From the NCBI GenBank assembly GCA_022605405.1, contig JABYQQ010000009.1, positions 496,001 to 560,000 on the forward strand: a DNA stretch of 64,000 bases, written 5' to 3'. The translations under genes were made by a program, and so were the position numbers. Below, piece by piece: positions 34,799 through 44,662 of this stretch (position 1 is its first letter; every line of letters begins with the position of its first letter). This DNA is from Earliella scabrosa. Taxonomy: Eukaryota > Basidiomycota > Agaricomycetes > Polyporales > Polyporaceae. Below the pieces are notes generated by a model, which saw only the letters and a program-made list of their open reading frames with translations, made no database searches and had not been told where the DNA came from.

Positions 34799-36664
34799 AT
34801 GCTCACCGTAGAGCTGCACGACAACCCCTTCGTGCCTCCCAGCAGCGGACGCTGCATCATCAATGAACTCCCCTCCGAACTCCTCTCCCACATATTCACC
34901 CTCGGCTGGGCGCCAGAACGCGACGGAGCAGACGTCGAAGACGACTTCGAAGACGTAGACGACGGAGATTCCGACGAAGGCTCGTACTCTTCCACGTCGT
35001 CCGCGTCGAGCGCGGCGCGCGGTGGTGGCGACGGCGATGACGACGAGAAGGCGCGCAAGCTCCCGTTCAACGTCCTCGTCTCCCACATCTGCGCGCGGTG
35101 GAGAGCCGTCGCGCTGGCCAACTCGCTCCTCTGGAACCACGTCAGCTTCGTCGGGCCCCCTCCGTACGAGCGTGCGCTGACCTACCTCGCGCGCGCCGCG
35201 ACTGCGCCGCTCGCGCTCAGGATCGACCGGACGTCGGAGCATGACGACGATGATGACGACGGCCACTCGTTTGAGTCGGACTACGATGTGAAGGAGGACG
35301 AGGACAACGACCCGGACTTGAGCATCATCACGGGGATCATGGACGTCGTGCTGCCGCATGTCGAGCATATGCAAGCGCTGCAGATCATGGTGTCGTTCTA
35401 TCCACACATGCATCGTGCGCTCGAGATGATGGGCGCGTGTCCAAGCGCACCGATGCTGGAGGTGTTGCAGCTCTATCACTACGAGGACACGGACGAACAC
35501 GAGTCCCTCAAGTGGCCCGATCTTCGGGAACAGTCGTTCAAGCTGTTTGGCGGCAACATCCCGAAACTGACGCATGTTGCCCTTTGGGGCGTTCACGTCG
35601 ACTGGTCAAGAGAGGGATCTTCGTATCTTTCAGGCCTGACGGACTTGGAGCTTGCGTACCATGCGCGAGATGTTCGACCGTCTTTCAGAGACTTCTTCCG
35701 TATCTTGCGATCGTCACCCGACTTGCGCACCTTCACCCTCTGTCTCTCCTGTCCCGCAGGTACACCAGCCGACTGGCCGACTGGAGTGCCGTATGATGAA
35801 GACGAAAGCATGGACGTCGACTCAACAGCACCGTTGGTCCTCTCCCAGCTTACCGATCTCGTACTCGCGTACCTCGAACCCTCATATCTCCTGTCCCTCC
35901 TCCCGCGGTTCTCTCTCCCATCGCTGACCTCGCTCGCGCTCGACCTCGAGGATGACGACTACTCGGACGTCCTCACGTATCTCTCCTCCCCACGCTCGTT
36001 CCCCCAGCCCCCGCCATCCCCGCTCTCGCTGCGCGGACCGGGCGTCGCAGGATCTCCTGCCGCGCAGCGATCCCGGTCGCTGCTCTCCAACCTCACCTCG
36101 CTCAAGATCGCAAGCCTGCCGTGCAACGACGCCCTCATCTCGGAGGCTTACCGGCAGCTCGAGAAGGTGACCGCGCTCAACCTCAACATGCTCTACCTCG
36201 GCGACCCGTGGTTCGAGCTCCTGCACCCCGCCAGCGTCGCTGCAGCCGGCGGAGGTTCAGCCTCGGGAGCGCGATACGAGGTGCTCCTCCCGCGGCTCGA
36301 GAGCCTGACGACGACGGGCGTGGACGGGCAGCGGATGCGGGAGCTGGTGGAGGTGCGCGCCAAGGCGGGCGCGCCGGTGAAGACGGTGTTGATGAACCAG
36401 GACGACGACGTGGAGGACGAGGACGAGGTGTGGCTCGCGCAGCACCTGGACCGGTTCGAGTTCTTTGAGGGCTCGGACGAGGAGGAGGTCGAGACGGAGA
36501 TGGATGAGGACGACGACGACTTTCACGAGATTGAGGAGGAGGAGGAGGACGTGGGTATGTTCGGGTCGGACGGGGAGGAGGAGGACGGGTGGGAGGATGC
36601 GGAGGATGACGGTGACGACGATTGGTTTGACGATGGGCCTGCGATTGTGTTCATTCCTTTCTGA
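34799..36664 (+). CDS. F-box protein with leucine-rich segments and acidic C terminus
   Basis: One coding exon, 621 residues, starting at the ATG directly after a likely 5'-UTR intron. The F-box is near residue 22 (INELPSELLSHIFTLGW), interrupted by a long Asp/Ser insert, and resumes at LPFNVLVSHICARWRAVALA. Leucine-rich segments follow (PKLTHVALWGVHV, LTDLVLAYLEPS, LTSLALDLEDDD, LTSLKIASLPCN). The last 90 residues are extremely acidic, with runs of Glu and Asp, then end in the hydrophobic PAIVFIPF. It probably bridges substrates to an SCF ubiquitin ligase; substrates are unknown. It is unrelated in sequence to the duplicated F-box pair beyond the general architecture. Diverged repeat copies lie on both sides. 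Confidence 0.82.
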   Translation: MLTVELHDNPFVPPSSGRCIINELPSELLSHIFTLGWAPERDGADVEDDFEDVDDGDSDEGSYSSTSSASSAARGGGDGDDDEKARKLPFNVLVSHICARWRAVALANSLLWNHVSFVGPPPYERALTYLARAATAPLALRIDRTSEHDDDDDDGHSFESDYDVKEDEDNDPDLSIITGIMDVVLPHVEHMQALQIMVSFYPHMHRALEMMGACPSAPMLEVLQLYHYEDTDEHESLKWPDLREQSFKLFGGNIPKLTHVALWGVHVDWSREGSSYLSGLTDLELAYHARDVRPSFRDFFRILRSSPDLRTFTLCLSCPAGTPADWPTGVPYDEDESMDVDSTAPLVLSQLTDLVLAYLEPSYLLSLLPRFSLPSLTSLALDLEDDDYSDVLTYLSSPRSFPQPPPSPLSLRGPGVAGSPAAQRSRSLLSNLTSLKIASLPCNDALISEAYRQLEKVTALNLNMLYLGDPWFELLHPASVAAAGGGSASGARYEVLLPRLESLTTTGVDGQRMRELVEVRAKAGAPVKTVLMNQDDDVEDEDEVWLAQHLDRFEFFEGSDEEEVETEMDEDDDDFHEIEEEEEDVGMFGSDGEEEDGWEDAEDDGDDDWFDDGPAIVFIPF

Positions 36665-36835
36665 TTACATGGTCGTCTACGACGCTCTGCGGGCCCTATT
36701 ACGACTGCCTCGGGCCTCTGGCGGCGTGCGACGGTCGGTACGAGGACGCGCCAAAGACGCGAGCCGTCCAATTCCCCGCCCTGTTGCCTCCGACGCTGGC
36801 CAGTCGACGTCGCGCCCCGCCAGTTCGACAGCGTC
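36665..36835. repeat. Repeat copy B flanking the acidic F-box gene
   Basis: Begins right after the F-box stop codon and matches copy A (33194-33500) in order and orientation. The core 36784-36835 contains GCCTCCGACGCTGGCCAGTC and later AGTTCGACAGCGTC. Relative to copy A it lacks about 29 bases and has a four-base ACGT insertion, which would break any shared frame. Confidence 0.6.
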
Positions 36836-37119
36836 GCCTCTCGTCTCATCATCGATATCCACCGGCGTTGAGTGGTGCCCTCTACGTGTGATGAGTAGTA
36901 AGTACACATGTCAATGCGACACGTCGTGAAATCTATGATGTTCTTGGAAGTTGGAAGACACAAGCTGCTTTGGCGCTGGTCCGGAACCTCGTCCCGATGC
37001 AGCCTTCAGGGAACAGACGCTGGAAAGTTGTCTCATTTGACTGCATTCTCATCCCTGTTCTCATCTCATTCGCGAATCGCTATCGTCCAAGCGCCATAAT
37101 CCCGAGGCCGGCCAGAGAA
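36836..37119. promoter_or_regulatory. Upstream region of BUD22
   Basis: Short region between repeat copy B and the BUD22 start. It should hold the promoter and leader of BUD22. No clear motif is visible. Confidence 0.3.
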
Positions 37120-39032
37120 ATGACAGAACTTCAGCGCGGAGCTCGCGGGACGAAGAGGAAACGGCCCGCAGGCAAGGGACCTGCGGTCCAAGTCAAGCAG
37201 GAGGCTCCAGGAGAGATCATCGCGAAGAAGCTGGTGTGTATCGCGTCTCGTCTTGGTCCCACCGCACGCGACACATGGTGTATGGGCGGTGGGGTGTTCA
37301 TGGTATACGGCACAAGGAAGCTCAATGTAGCGAGGACGGTTGACAGCATCACGGCCTGCACGAGGTGCGCAAGGCGGCGAAGAAGGCGGCCGCGTTCGAG
37401 CTCAGGAAACTCGTGAAGAGGCTGAAGCAGGCGAGGTGTGTTGGGCGTTATCCCATACGGTCATTTATTTTGACTGCTCTCTCTCAATTCCATTCACCCC
37501 TCGCCGTATCATGTAGGGCACAGAACGCAAAGGGCGCCGTCAAAGGCGACGACCCCGCCGAGATGGAGCGGCAGCTCGAAGTGCTGAAGGTGTGTCCGAG
37601 TCCCTAGTCCCAGTGTCCACCCACACCCACACTGCACCAACGTGCATGTGCCATCCCATCGTACCGCGTACCGGGAGCATCTCCCAATCTAAATCTAACG
37701 GCCGATTTTGTACACGCAGAACGTCGACCACGAGCCGTTCGCCAACACGGCACTCAGGACGAAAATCCTGAAAGACAAGCTGCTGGCGCACGACGACGAC
37801 GTGCAGGCCGCGGTCGCGGAGAAGCTCTCTGCGAACCTCGTCGCGCCGCAGGAGCCCGGGTCCTCGGCCGCGAAAGTGCACGGACGGCTGCTAAGTTCCA
37901 AGACGCTCGCGGAGGCCGTGCATGCGGTCGTGGATGCGCTCAGGGAGATCCTCGATCCATCGCTCGCGAAGACTACGGCCAAGACCCAAGCCAAGGTCGT
38001 GGCAGGGAAGGAGGAAGACGAAGATGAAGACGACAGCGAGGAGGAAGAGGAAGGGGAGACCCGGCCAGCAAAGGCGAAGAAAGCACGAGTGGCGCACGAG
38101 GAAGATGGAGATGAGGACTCAGGCGGCGAAAGCGAGGGTGACGCGGACGACGCGGGCTGGGAGTCGGGCACTGTTGACGATGGGGATGACGGTGGCTGGG
38201 AGTCCGGCACGGTCGATGGTGGTGACCTGGAGGTCGCCAGTTCCTCTGAAGACGATGGTGGGAGTAGCGACCCAGACGAGGACGAGGACGAACCTGGAGA
38301 GGCGTCTTCCAACCAGCGACCCGAAACCAACGTCAGAACCAAGAAGACTGCCGGAGAGTCGACGTTCTTGCCCTCACTCTCCGTCGGATTCACGCGTGGC
38401 GACTCGGACGCGTCCGACCTCAGCGATCGCGAAGGGGCGGCAGCTGACGCGCCTCGGAAGAATCGGCGTGGACAGCGCGCTCGCAGAGCGTACGTACATC
38501 TCGCATATCTGACTCTCAATTCACATACTCCGTATACCGCTTTTTTCTCCCGTTCCGAGGTCAGGGCCTCACTTTGACCCAATGCCTCTGTCACCCTCTT
38601 CGTTGTCATTCATCCAGTTTTCTACCCACCGTCGCGTCCCTCGCTTTGTTCGGTACGACAGTATGCTGACTCTGAGTCTCAACGCACAGAATATGGGAGA
38701 AGAAATTTGGCAAGAATGCCAACCATGTCAAGAATCAGAGGCAGCAACAACAACACCGTAACGCGTCTGCGCCCCGCGACTCGCGACCTCGCCAACAAGG
38801 CCACGGTCAACCTCGTGGCGGCCGGGATGCCCCCGGACAACCGCCGCGACATGCTGGTGGCGGGAGACCTGAAGGCTTCAAGGCCAAGAACGCTAGTGCG
38901 AACGGTCAGGCAGGGGCGGCCAAGGCGAAGGAGGAGAAGGCGTTACACCCGTCCTGGGAGGCGAAGAGGAAGCTGAAGGAGAAACTCAACCCCGGTATTG
39001 TCCCTCCGCAGGGGAAGAAGATCATTTTCTAG
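37120..39032 (+). CDS. BUD22: BUD22/SRFBP1-family rRNA-processing protein
   Basis: Exons 37120-37233, 37347-37435, 37517-37589, 37720-38489 and 38690-39032 give 462 residues. The N-terminal helix-rich part reads HEVRKAAKKAAAFELRKLVK and later ALRTKILKDKLLAH. The middle is an acidic region with the near-repeat GWESGTVD twice. The C terminus carries the Bud22 hallmark RRGQRARRAIWEKKFGKNAN, a Gln/Arg/Gly-rich linker, and LHPSWEAKRKLKEKLNP, ending in GKKIIF. In yeast Bud22 is a nucleolar factor for 18S rRNA maturation and 40S production. The introns (113, 81, 130 and 200 bases) are longer than is usual in this window. The last two junctions are fixed by the conserved C terminus. Confidence 0.87.
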
Positions 39033-39748
39033 CCGCAACAGATACTAGTGAGTCACAGTTTCAAGTATGTAGTGCTTCACATGATCGCGTAATTGAAACG
39101 TTGAGGCTTTGCTAGGAGTGCTTTCACGATGGGAACCATGCTACTGGAGGGATCTTCGTGTCTCTCTCGCTTTGGACGCTTAGTTGTGCTCGGTTGGTTG
39201 TATCATCGAACACGCTTTTGGCTAGAACCGACGTGTTATCCACGAATAACCCGCATTCACTGGGCCTTTCGCTGCTGCTGGCTACGAAGAAGTCACTCGG
39301 CCCCCGTGGGACTTGACCACTCAGATTTTGGGCAGAATGAACGAGGTTCGGAAGAGAGAAGGGCTGTATGAGTGGATTTCGATCAGACCCAGCGGAAGCA
39401 CTGCTAGCGACGTACGTCGCGGCACCAAACGCCGATCTCTACCACAATCAGGGGCATAGGAGCCCCCTACGCCTCTCCCCTTGCATAAGTACTACCAGTC
39501 CACCATGCACTTTCTCCAGTCTTCCGATCTTTCATTCCCTGTTCACGTTCCGTTCCGCCTTACAAACTTACGCCATGCCAGTCTCCCCGGACAGCACAGG
39601 TACACACCTCGCCTTGTACCTCATCGCGCCCCGCCTAAAGCGTCCTATTAACCGCGTACGCCACTGCTCCTCTTCTCTTCTATTCCGACTAAATGATGTG
39701 GTGTGGATGTGTTAGATTGCGGCTGATGCTCGACGCCACCAGTACACT
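39033..39748. other. Intergenic region upstream of the aspartic-peptidase-like gene
   Basis: About 700 bases with no supported coding exon. A small ATG exon near 39575 was tested as a first exon of the next gene, but its reading phase does not fit any acceptor that keeps the downstream frame. A 5'-UTR intron ending at the TTAG before 39720 is possible. Confidence 0.4.
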
Positions 39749-41881
39749 ATGAACGAGTCCGCTTCGGTCGGAGTATCGTGGGATCCCGTTCTGGGTCGTT
39801 GCAGTCTCAGAGGACTGTTGTTCGATAATGACAGTCACGAGTATCAGGGATGGCCTCGTGGTCGCACCCCAGTGGCTGGCCAGAACAACCATTCCGACGG
39901 AGGTTATGTGACCACTCACATCAACGCCAAGGATATACCTTGTGCGTAGTTTTTCGAGGCTACAACCGTGTTGTGGTCAACTAATCGCAATGGTAGACCA
40001 AATGTACAGGACGGATCTCGTGAGTTGCGCTGCACCTCCCGAGGTCACCTCCATTCGTCCCACACTATAATGCTCAGGTCGTCAGGATTGAGGACGACAA
40101 TCGGAGAGACGGGTTTGCTTTGAGACCCATCAGGATGAACCTAGACTTCGGTAAGCAACCCTCACCAATGTCGCGGTTCGTTTAACCCGCTCACGAGACC
40201 TGCGATCTCAGGGACGGAAGACAGGTTAGCCTGCTGTCGTCGAGTCTCCGTCGCACGACATTGATTGTGTTGCCCTAGCTGGATCCCGGGCGCAAACTTC
40301 GCTTGTCTACATACATCAAACGACGACAATTCACTACTCATTAAACCTTGGTCTTATTACGACCAATTTCGACTTCCCGAGTCGGGATATTTTGTTCCCC
40401 CGACCTTCTTCAACGACGAGCAAGTCCGTGAGCTGCCGTCGGATGGAATCACACATCATCATAGCGAAGTGCACCTAATCTCCGTGTCTGGAGTTCCAGT
40501 CGGTAAGCGTAACAACGCTGACTACCAACTCGAGTGTATGGGTACTAACAGTGCGCCGCAATTGTAGTCGTAGAACCTCTCACGCAGGAACTTGTCGTCA
40601 GGCTCACTGGGTACGAGGGTTCCGAGAGGGAGTTACAAGTAGCCCTTCCATTCCATGCTGCCATCGCGATGCCACCTGTGCTGGCAATGGACGCAGACAT
40701 GTATCAAGGTATACTGGGGCTGGGGCCTTCATGGTACGTCGACCAATGTCGGATCTATCACATTGCTCACATCACGATCACGCCAGGAAACAAACCTTGT
40801 TCAACAAAGACGTATGTGTAATGCCACTTTTGCTCACTCGCTCTCATGTCACTTTACAGAGCTTCTGCAAGATCGTGCGCGATAAGGTACAGGAATTATC
40901 TGGCGTGAGTCCGCCGTCTGTCGAGCTTGTCTGTCACGGTTCCCTTAACGTCGTCGTATCGTATACTAGTCATCCAGACTGAAGATCTACCTTGGACTCG
41001 ATCTTGAGAAAGAGGAGTCAGGATATCTTACTCCTCGGTACGTCTACTTTGTTGCACTACGCTGCGGGCTGGCAACATGACATTGAACTAAGTTGTTTCA
41101 AGGGAAAGCTTCATGGCTTTAAACGCTTTCCCCTGCACGCCCACTCCAGCATGGTCTTCGGAGATACCTGTGGTGATGCGTTCTGACGAGGCCGAGCCGT
41201 TCCACCATTGGGCTCTCCGGGCTACACGGTGGGATGTGATGGAGCGCGTCAACGGTGTGCAAGAGCTGAGGGGCACAGTTCACTTCGAGCCTCAGGGCGA
41301 AGGAGATGCATTGGCAGGTATATTCTGCGTGGACGCAGGTACGTTGATCTCTCAGATACTTGTACTATGGTTTGTGTATGCTGATTAATTCGATAGGGTG
41401 GAGTGTTTCTCACATCAGGCGCGACAAGTGGGATGAGCTGCGCGTGAATATCTTCAAGAACGCACCCTACGCTGTCCTCGAGAGCGGCGAACGCTACTCT
41501 CCTTTCGAAGCGCCATCCAACGTTGATGAATGGACTATCAAGTACACATTCGTCGGTGCTGAGCAGGACGGTTCTCCGACGGCGGTAGAGGTTACCGGAC
41601 CAGTGATAAACTTCGTATTTGCGGAAGACGGGACCTGCCTCCTCTTGCCCCAGACTGTGGGTGACAGCGGACAGTCCATCCACCTGCAGTATCTTGGGCA
41701 GGTACGTCCTTCAATCCTGTAAGATTGGCGGAAACTCATGCATGATGGGTAGAATTTCCACGAGAACATGTTTGTCGAAATGACATTGCCCGAGAGTGGC
41801 ACACCGTACATCCGGCTGGCTGCGCGCATGTCCGGTGAGACTTACATTCTCTCCAACAAAATTGTACCTGTTTCGGAGTGA
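39749..41881 (+). CDS. A1-type aspartic peptidase-like protein with altered active-site motifs
   Basis: Twelve exons: 39749-39941, 39997-40019, 40078-40150, 40212-40224, 40279-40502, 40568-40733, 40787-40811, 40860-40904, 40970-41037, 41103-41338, 41397-41701 and 41753-41881; 499 residues. Pepsin-like landmarks appear in order: MNLDFGTEDSWIPGANF in place of the usual DTGS-W-P motif, YQGILGLGPS, LKIYLGLDLEKEESGYLTPR, GIFCVDAGWSV in place of the second DTG/DSG, and GQNFHENMFVEM near the end where pepsins have the F-L-R-N-F strand. Both catalytic Asp are kept, but the following Thr/Ser is Phe and Ala. No signal peptide is seen at this start, so it may be intracellular, or a first exon is missing. 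The fourth exon is only 13 bases. The acceptor at 41102 is the least certain junction. Confidence 0.6.
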
Positions 41882-42640
41882 CGTACACGTGCCATGCATA
41901 CCTACAGTAGTATTCTTGTTGTCTTGGTCAATGCCGAAGGCAATGTAATGTTCTTGCATGCACTGGCGACGAGTGAATGCCAGGATTTGATCGGTTGGCG
42001 TAATTCAGCAAGGGCTGTGTGATCTTTGAAAACAGCGTGCAAAATTTGGTCACAGTATGCCACTCCCCTCATCACTGAAATGGGGCGTGAATGACTAGAC
42101 GGACGAGTATAGGCTGTCGGCCTTCGGGGATCGCCATTGGGAATTGGTAGCTCAAGATGTTCCCGTTCACCTATTATTGACAAGTGATGTCCTATAGCTT
42201 CGGTGACTCGATGTGAATTGTCAGGAGTTGACTATCCGTGTTGGCCGTGTTCGCCTGCCAAGCGCCCCCACAGTACCGTCACTTCGCTGGCTCCCAACTT
42301 CAATGTTGTAAAAATAATTTCACAGCCTCCAGAACGGTTTCGCTATCGCTCAAAGGACACTATCACCTGAGTACAATTAGACGGGTCTGTAGAGCCTAAT
42401 ATAACCTGCGCAGACCTGTGTACTACATACTTACTCGTACACATCAGTGTGTAACCACCGCGGCATGTGCGCGGTAACCGCCGGATACGGGCGCTTGATG
42501 ATGATGACAAGTTTCTCCTGACCCCTTTCGGAGATTCCTCCTTCTTCCACCACTGCCCCGCCGACATAATGTCCTCGTAAGTCGTATCAATCAATTTGGA
42601 GCCATTTGCGCGCGCTCATCTGGTTGATAGCCCGCAGAGT
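41882..42640. other. Intergenic region upstream of F-box copy 2
   Basis: About 760 bases between two genes on the same strand. It should hold the terminator of the peptidase-like gene and the promoter of F-box copy 2. No coding exon or strong motif is seen. Confidence 0.45.
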
Positions 42641-44284
42641 ATGAATAGCGACGTCCTGACTTGCATAATGCAGGAATTGAAGCAAGTTCAAGCTCGCACC
42701 TTGTTGTCGTTTTCCTCGACCTGCCGGGTGTTCAGGACTTTGAGCATGCCTATGCTGTTCTCCTGTGTTTCCGTGAATACCCTATCTGCAAAGAGATTTG
42801 TGCCCGAATCCCTGTGGGATTACGTTCGGTAACGTCATAGTTTGTTCTTCGCCTTCCATTCAACAAACTCACCGGTCATCTAGGTGTCTTGTCTTTGTCG
42901 ATCAATTCACACCACACAGGCGCTACCAGTCTTACAGCACACGTCGCAAGGGTCTTCTGGAGTACGAGCTCGATTTCCCGCTAGCCGACGCTCTCGCTCA
43001 CATGCCCCATCTCCGCACCGTGACTTTTCGAGGTGCTATATCGTATGAAGGAGTCCCATGGATAGTCCTATCTGCGGTGCTGTCCACCAAGCATATACGC
43101 GACCTTCTCTTCGATGGTCCGATCACATGCAAGCGTGATAGCGCACTTCCAAAGCATCCACACCTCTCAATATCTCCCGTTGCGTCACTGATACTCACAC
43201 CACTGGACTTCCGCAAGGATCGATTCAACGCATCCGATACCGTGCTGTTGGACATTATAGCCCGACAGGCGCACGCGTCATTTGAAGTCATGACCGTACC
43301 CAGCGAGATGGCGCCTTTGACGGCGTTCTGGCAGCACGACTGGCCGCGGTTGCGCGAACTCACACTACGCGGCCAACGCTGTGCGATCGATACTTCGCCA
43401 GAGGTGCCTATGATCGCCGTTCTCGCGCGGATGCCAAATCTCCGCATGCTCAACCTCGAACTGGCTCAACCTCGAGGACTTGAGCGACAGCCCATGTGGC
43501 CCCAAGGCTTGAAAATGGAATTTCCTTGGCCAGCGTTGGACACCCTTCTCATCTCCTTCCCTCATCCGGACGACCGCATCTACGCCCATCTTCCTGCAAC
43601 TTTGCGCAAACTGACCCTGCGATGCTGGCCTCGCCACTACCTTCACCCGTCGACGACCACGAGCAACGGGCGAGATTGGCATTCGCCCGTCCTGACGTCC
43701 TCCGAGACGCTCTCCATCCTCCGCCGATGCCAGACATCCGGTCCGCTCTGGACCGTCGAAGATGTCGACCTGGAGTTTGAAGAAGACGACCGCGACCTCG
43801 AGCTCTTCCGCTGCATTCCGTCCGTCTTCCCAAACGTCAAGTATCTGACCATCCATCGCTACCGGAGGCCCGGCGTAGACGACACTGATTTCGTGCGTGG
43901 CGTGTTCACCTCGTCACACGGTGGTACCGCTGGCTGACGATCCACTAGATCTCCATCGCTCAAGCTCTCGCTCAGCTGACGAGTTTGCGTACGTTGCGCA
44001 TGCACCTGGACCTGAAGGAAGCGCCGAACCCCCGGACGACCTACGTCGTGCTAGGTGATGAGGATATTCTCCGGCCTTTCGTAAAAGCAAGTACAGCGAT
44101 GGCAAACAACTTTGCCTCCACGCTCGCCCCTTCGGCAGCATGGATCTGTGTGCTCATCCAGTCAGCGACGAGAAACACGTGGATCCCTTATCGCATCGTC
44201 AGGCCCGGGGACGGCTCGGTCGCTCGCGCTCAACGGGTGCATGAGAGTCAGATTGACACGACCGAGCTGAATGGTGCTCCGTGA
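42641..44284 (+). CDS. F-box-like protein, copy 2 of an inverted pair
   Basis: Exons 42641-42828, 42884-43892 and 43949-44284; 510 residues. The start MNSDVLTCIMQELKQ leads into an F-box-like block (LLSFSSTCRVFRTLSMPMLF). Leucine-rich segments follow, such as MPHLRTVTFRG, WPRLRELTLRGQRCAI, MPNLRMLNLELAQPRG and FPNVKYLTIHRYRRPGVDD; the last exon has LTSLRTLRMHLDLKEAP. It matches copy 1 (23811-25458, opposite strand) along the whole length with identical intron positions and phases. Differences include several whole-codon insertions and deletions. A role as an SCF adaptor is inferred from the fold only. The intron donors GTAACG and GTGCGT are used in preference to stops that follow at once. Confidence 0.82.
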
Positions 44285-44313
44285 GATTCCTACAATCCTC
44301 CGCTTTCACATGT
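44285..44313. other. Short gap between convergent reading frames
   Basis: Only 29 bases separate the F-box copy 2 stop from the stop of the weakly supported minus-strand candidate, so their 3' UTRs would overlap if both are real. Confidence 0.3.
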
Positions 44314-44662
44314 TCACTCGCTGAACCCAATAGCAGTCTGGACGATACCATCGGGGATGCGGCAGCCATACGCTGGGATCAATTCGTGTTTGGGCCTACT
44401 CAAGCTCGCCCCTACCTCCGGTGCGTTCCCAGTTGGGGTAGTACATTTCTTTCAAGCTCACGCTGTCCTCTTGCCCGCCAGTGCCTGGAACGCTCACCGC
44501 CGGCGTTGAAACATATCCAGTGGCCGGTTGTTCATGCGACGGGAGTGCGTGGTCTGTTGAACCGTAGATCCAATACGTATAAGGATCACGCAGCCAAAAA
44601 TAGGCGTTCGCGAACAACTGGGTGAGGTGTTCGAATAGTGCGCGGCGGGTAGGCTCAGGCAT
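44314..44662 (-). CDS. Possible small uncharacterised protein
   Basis: Two exons on the minus strand, 44416-44662 and 44314-44372, would give 101 residues. The first has a protein-like composition (HLTQLFANAYFWLRDPYTYW, then IYGSTDHALP) and the second reads YGCRIPDGIVQTAIGFSE. The junction uses GTAGGG and CCCAG and keeps frame. I do not recognise a family. An upstream acceptor (GGTAG near 44683) suggests the true start could be on an earlier exon. It may be chance. Confidence 0.3.

Noticed and set aside
39368..39715. Upstream frame as the signal-peptide exon of the aspartic-peptidase-like gene
   Set aside because: Every donor and acceptor tried either left the conserved frame or met a stop, so the gene was started at 39749.
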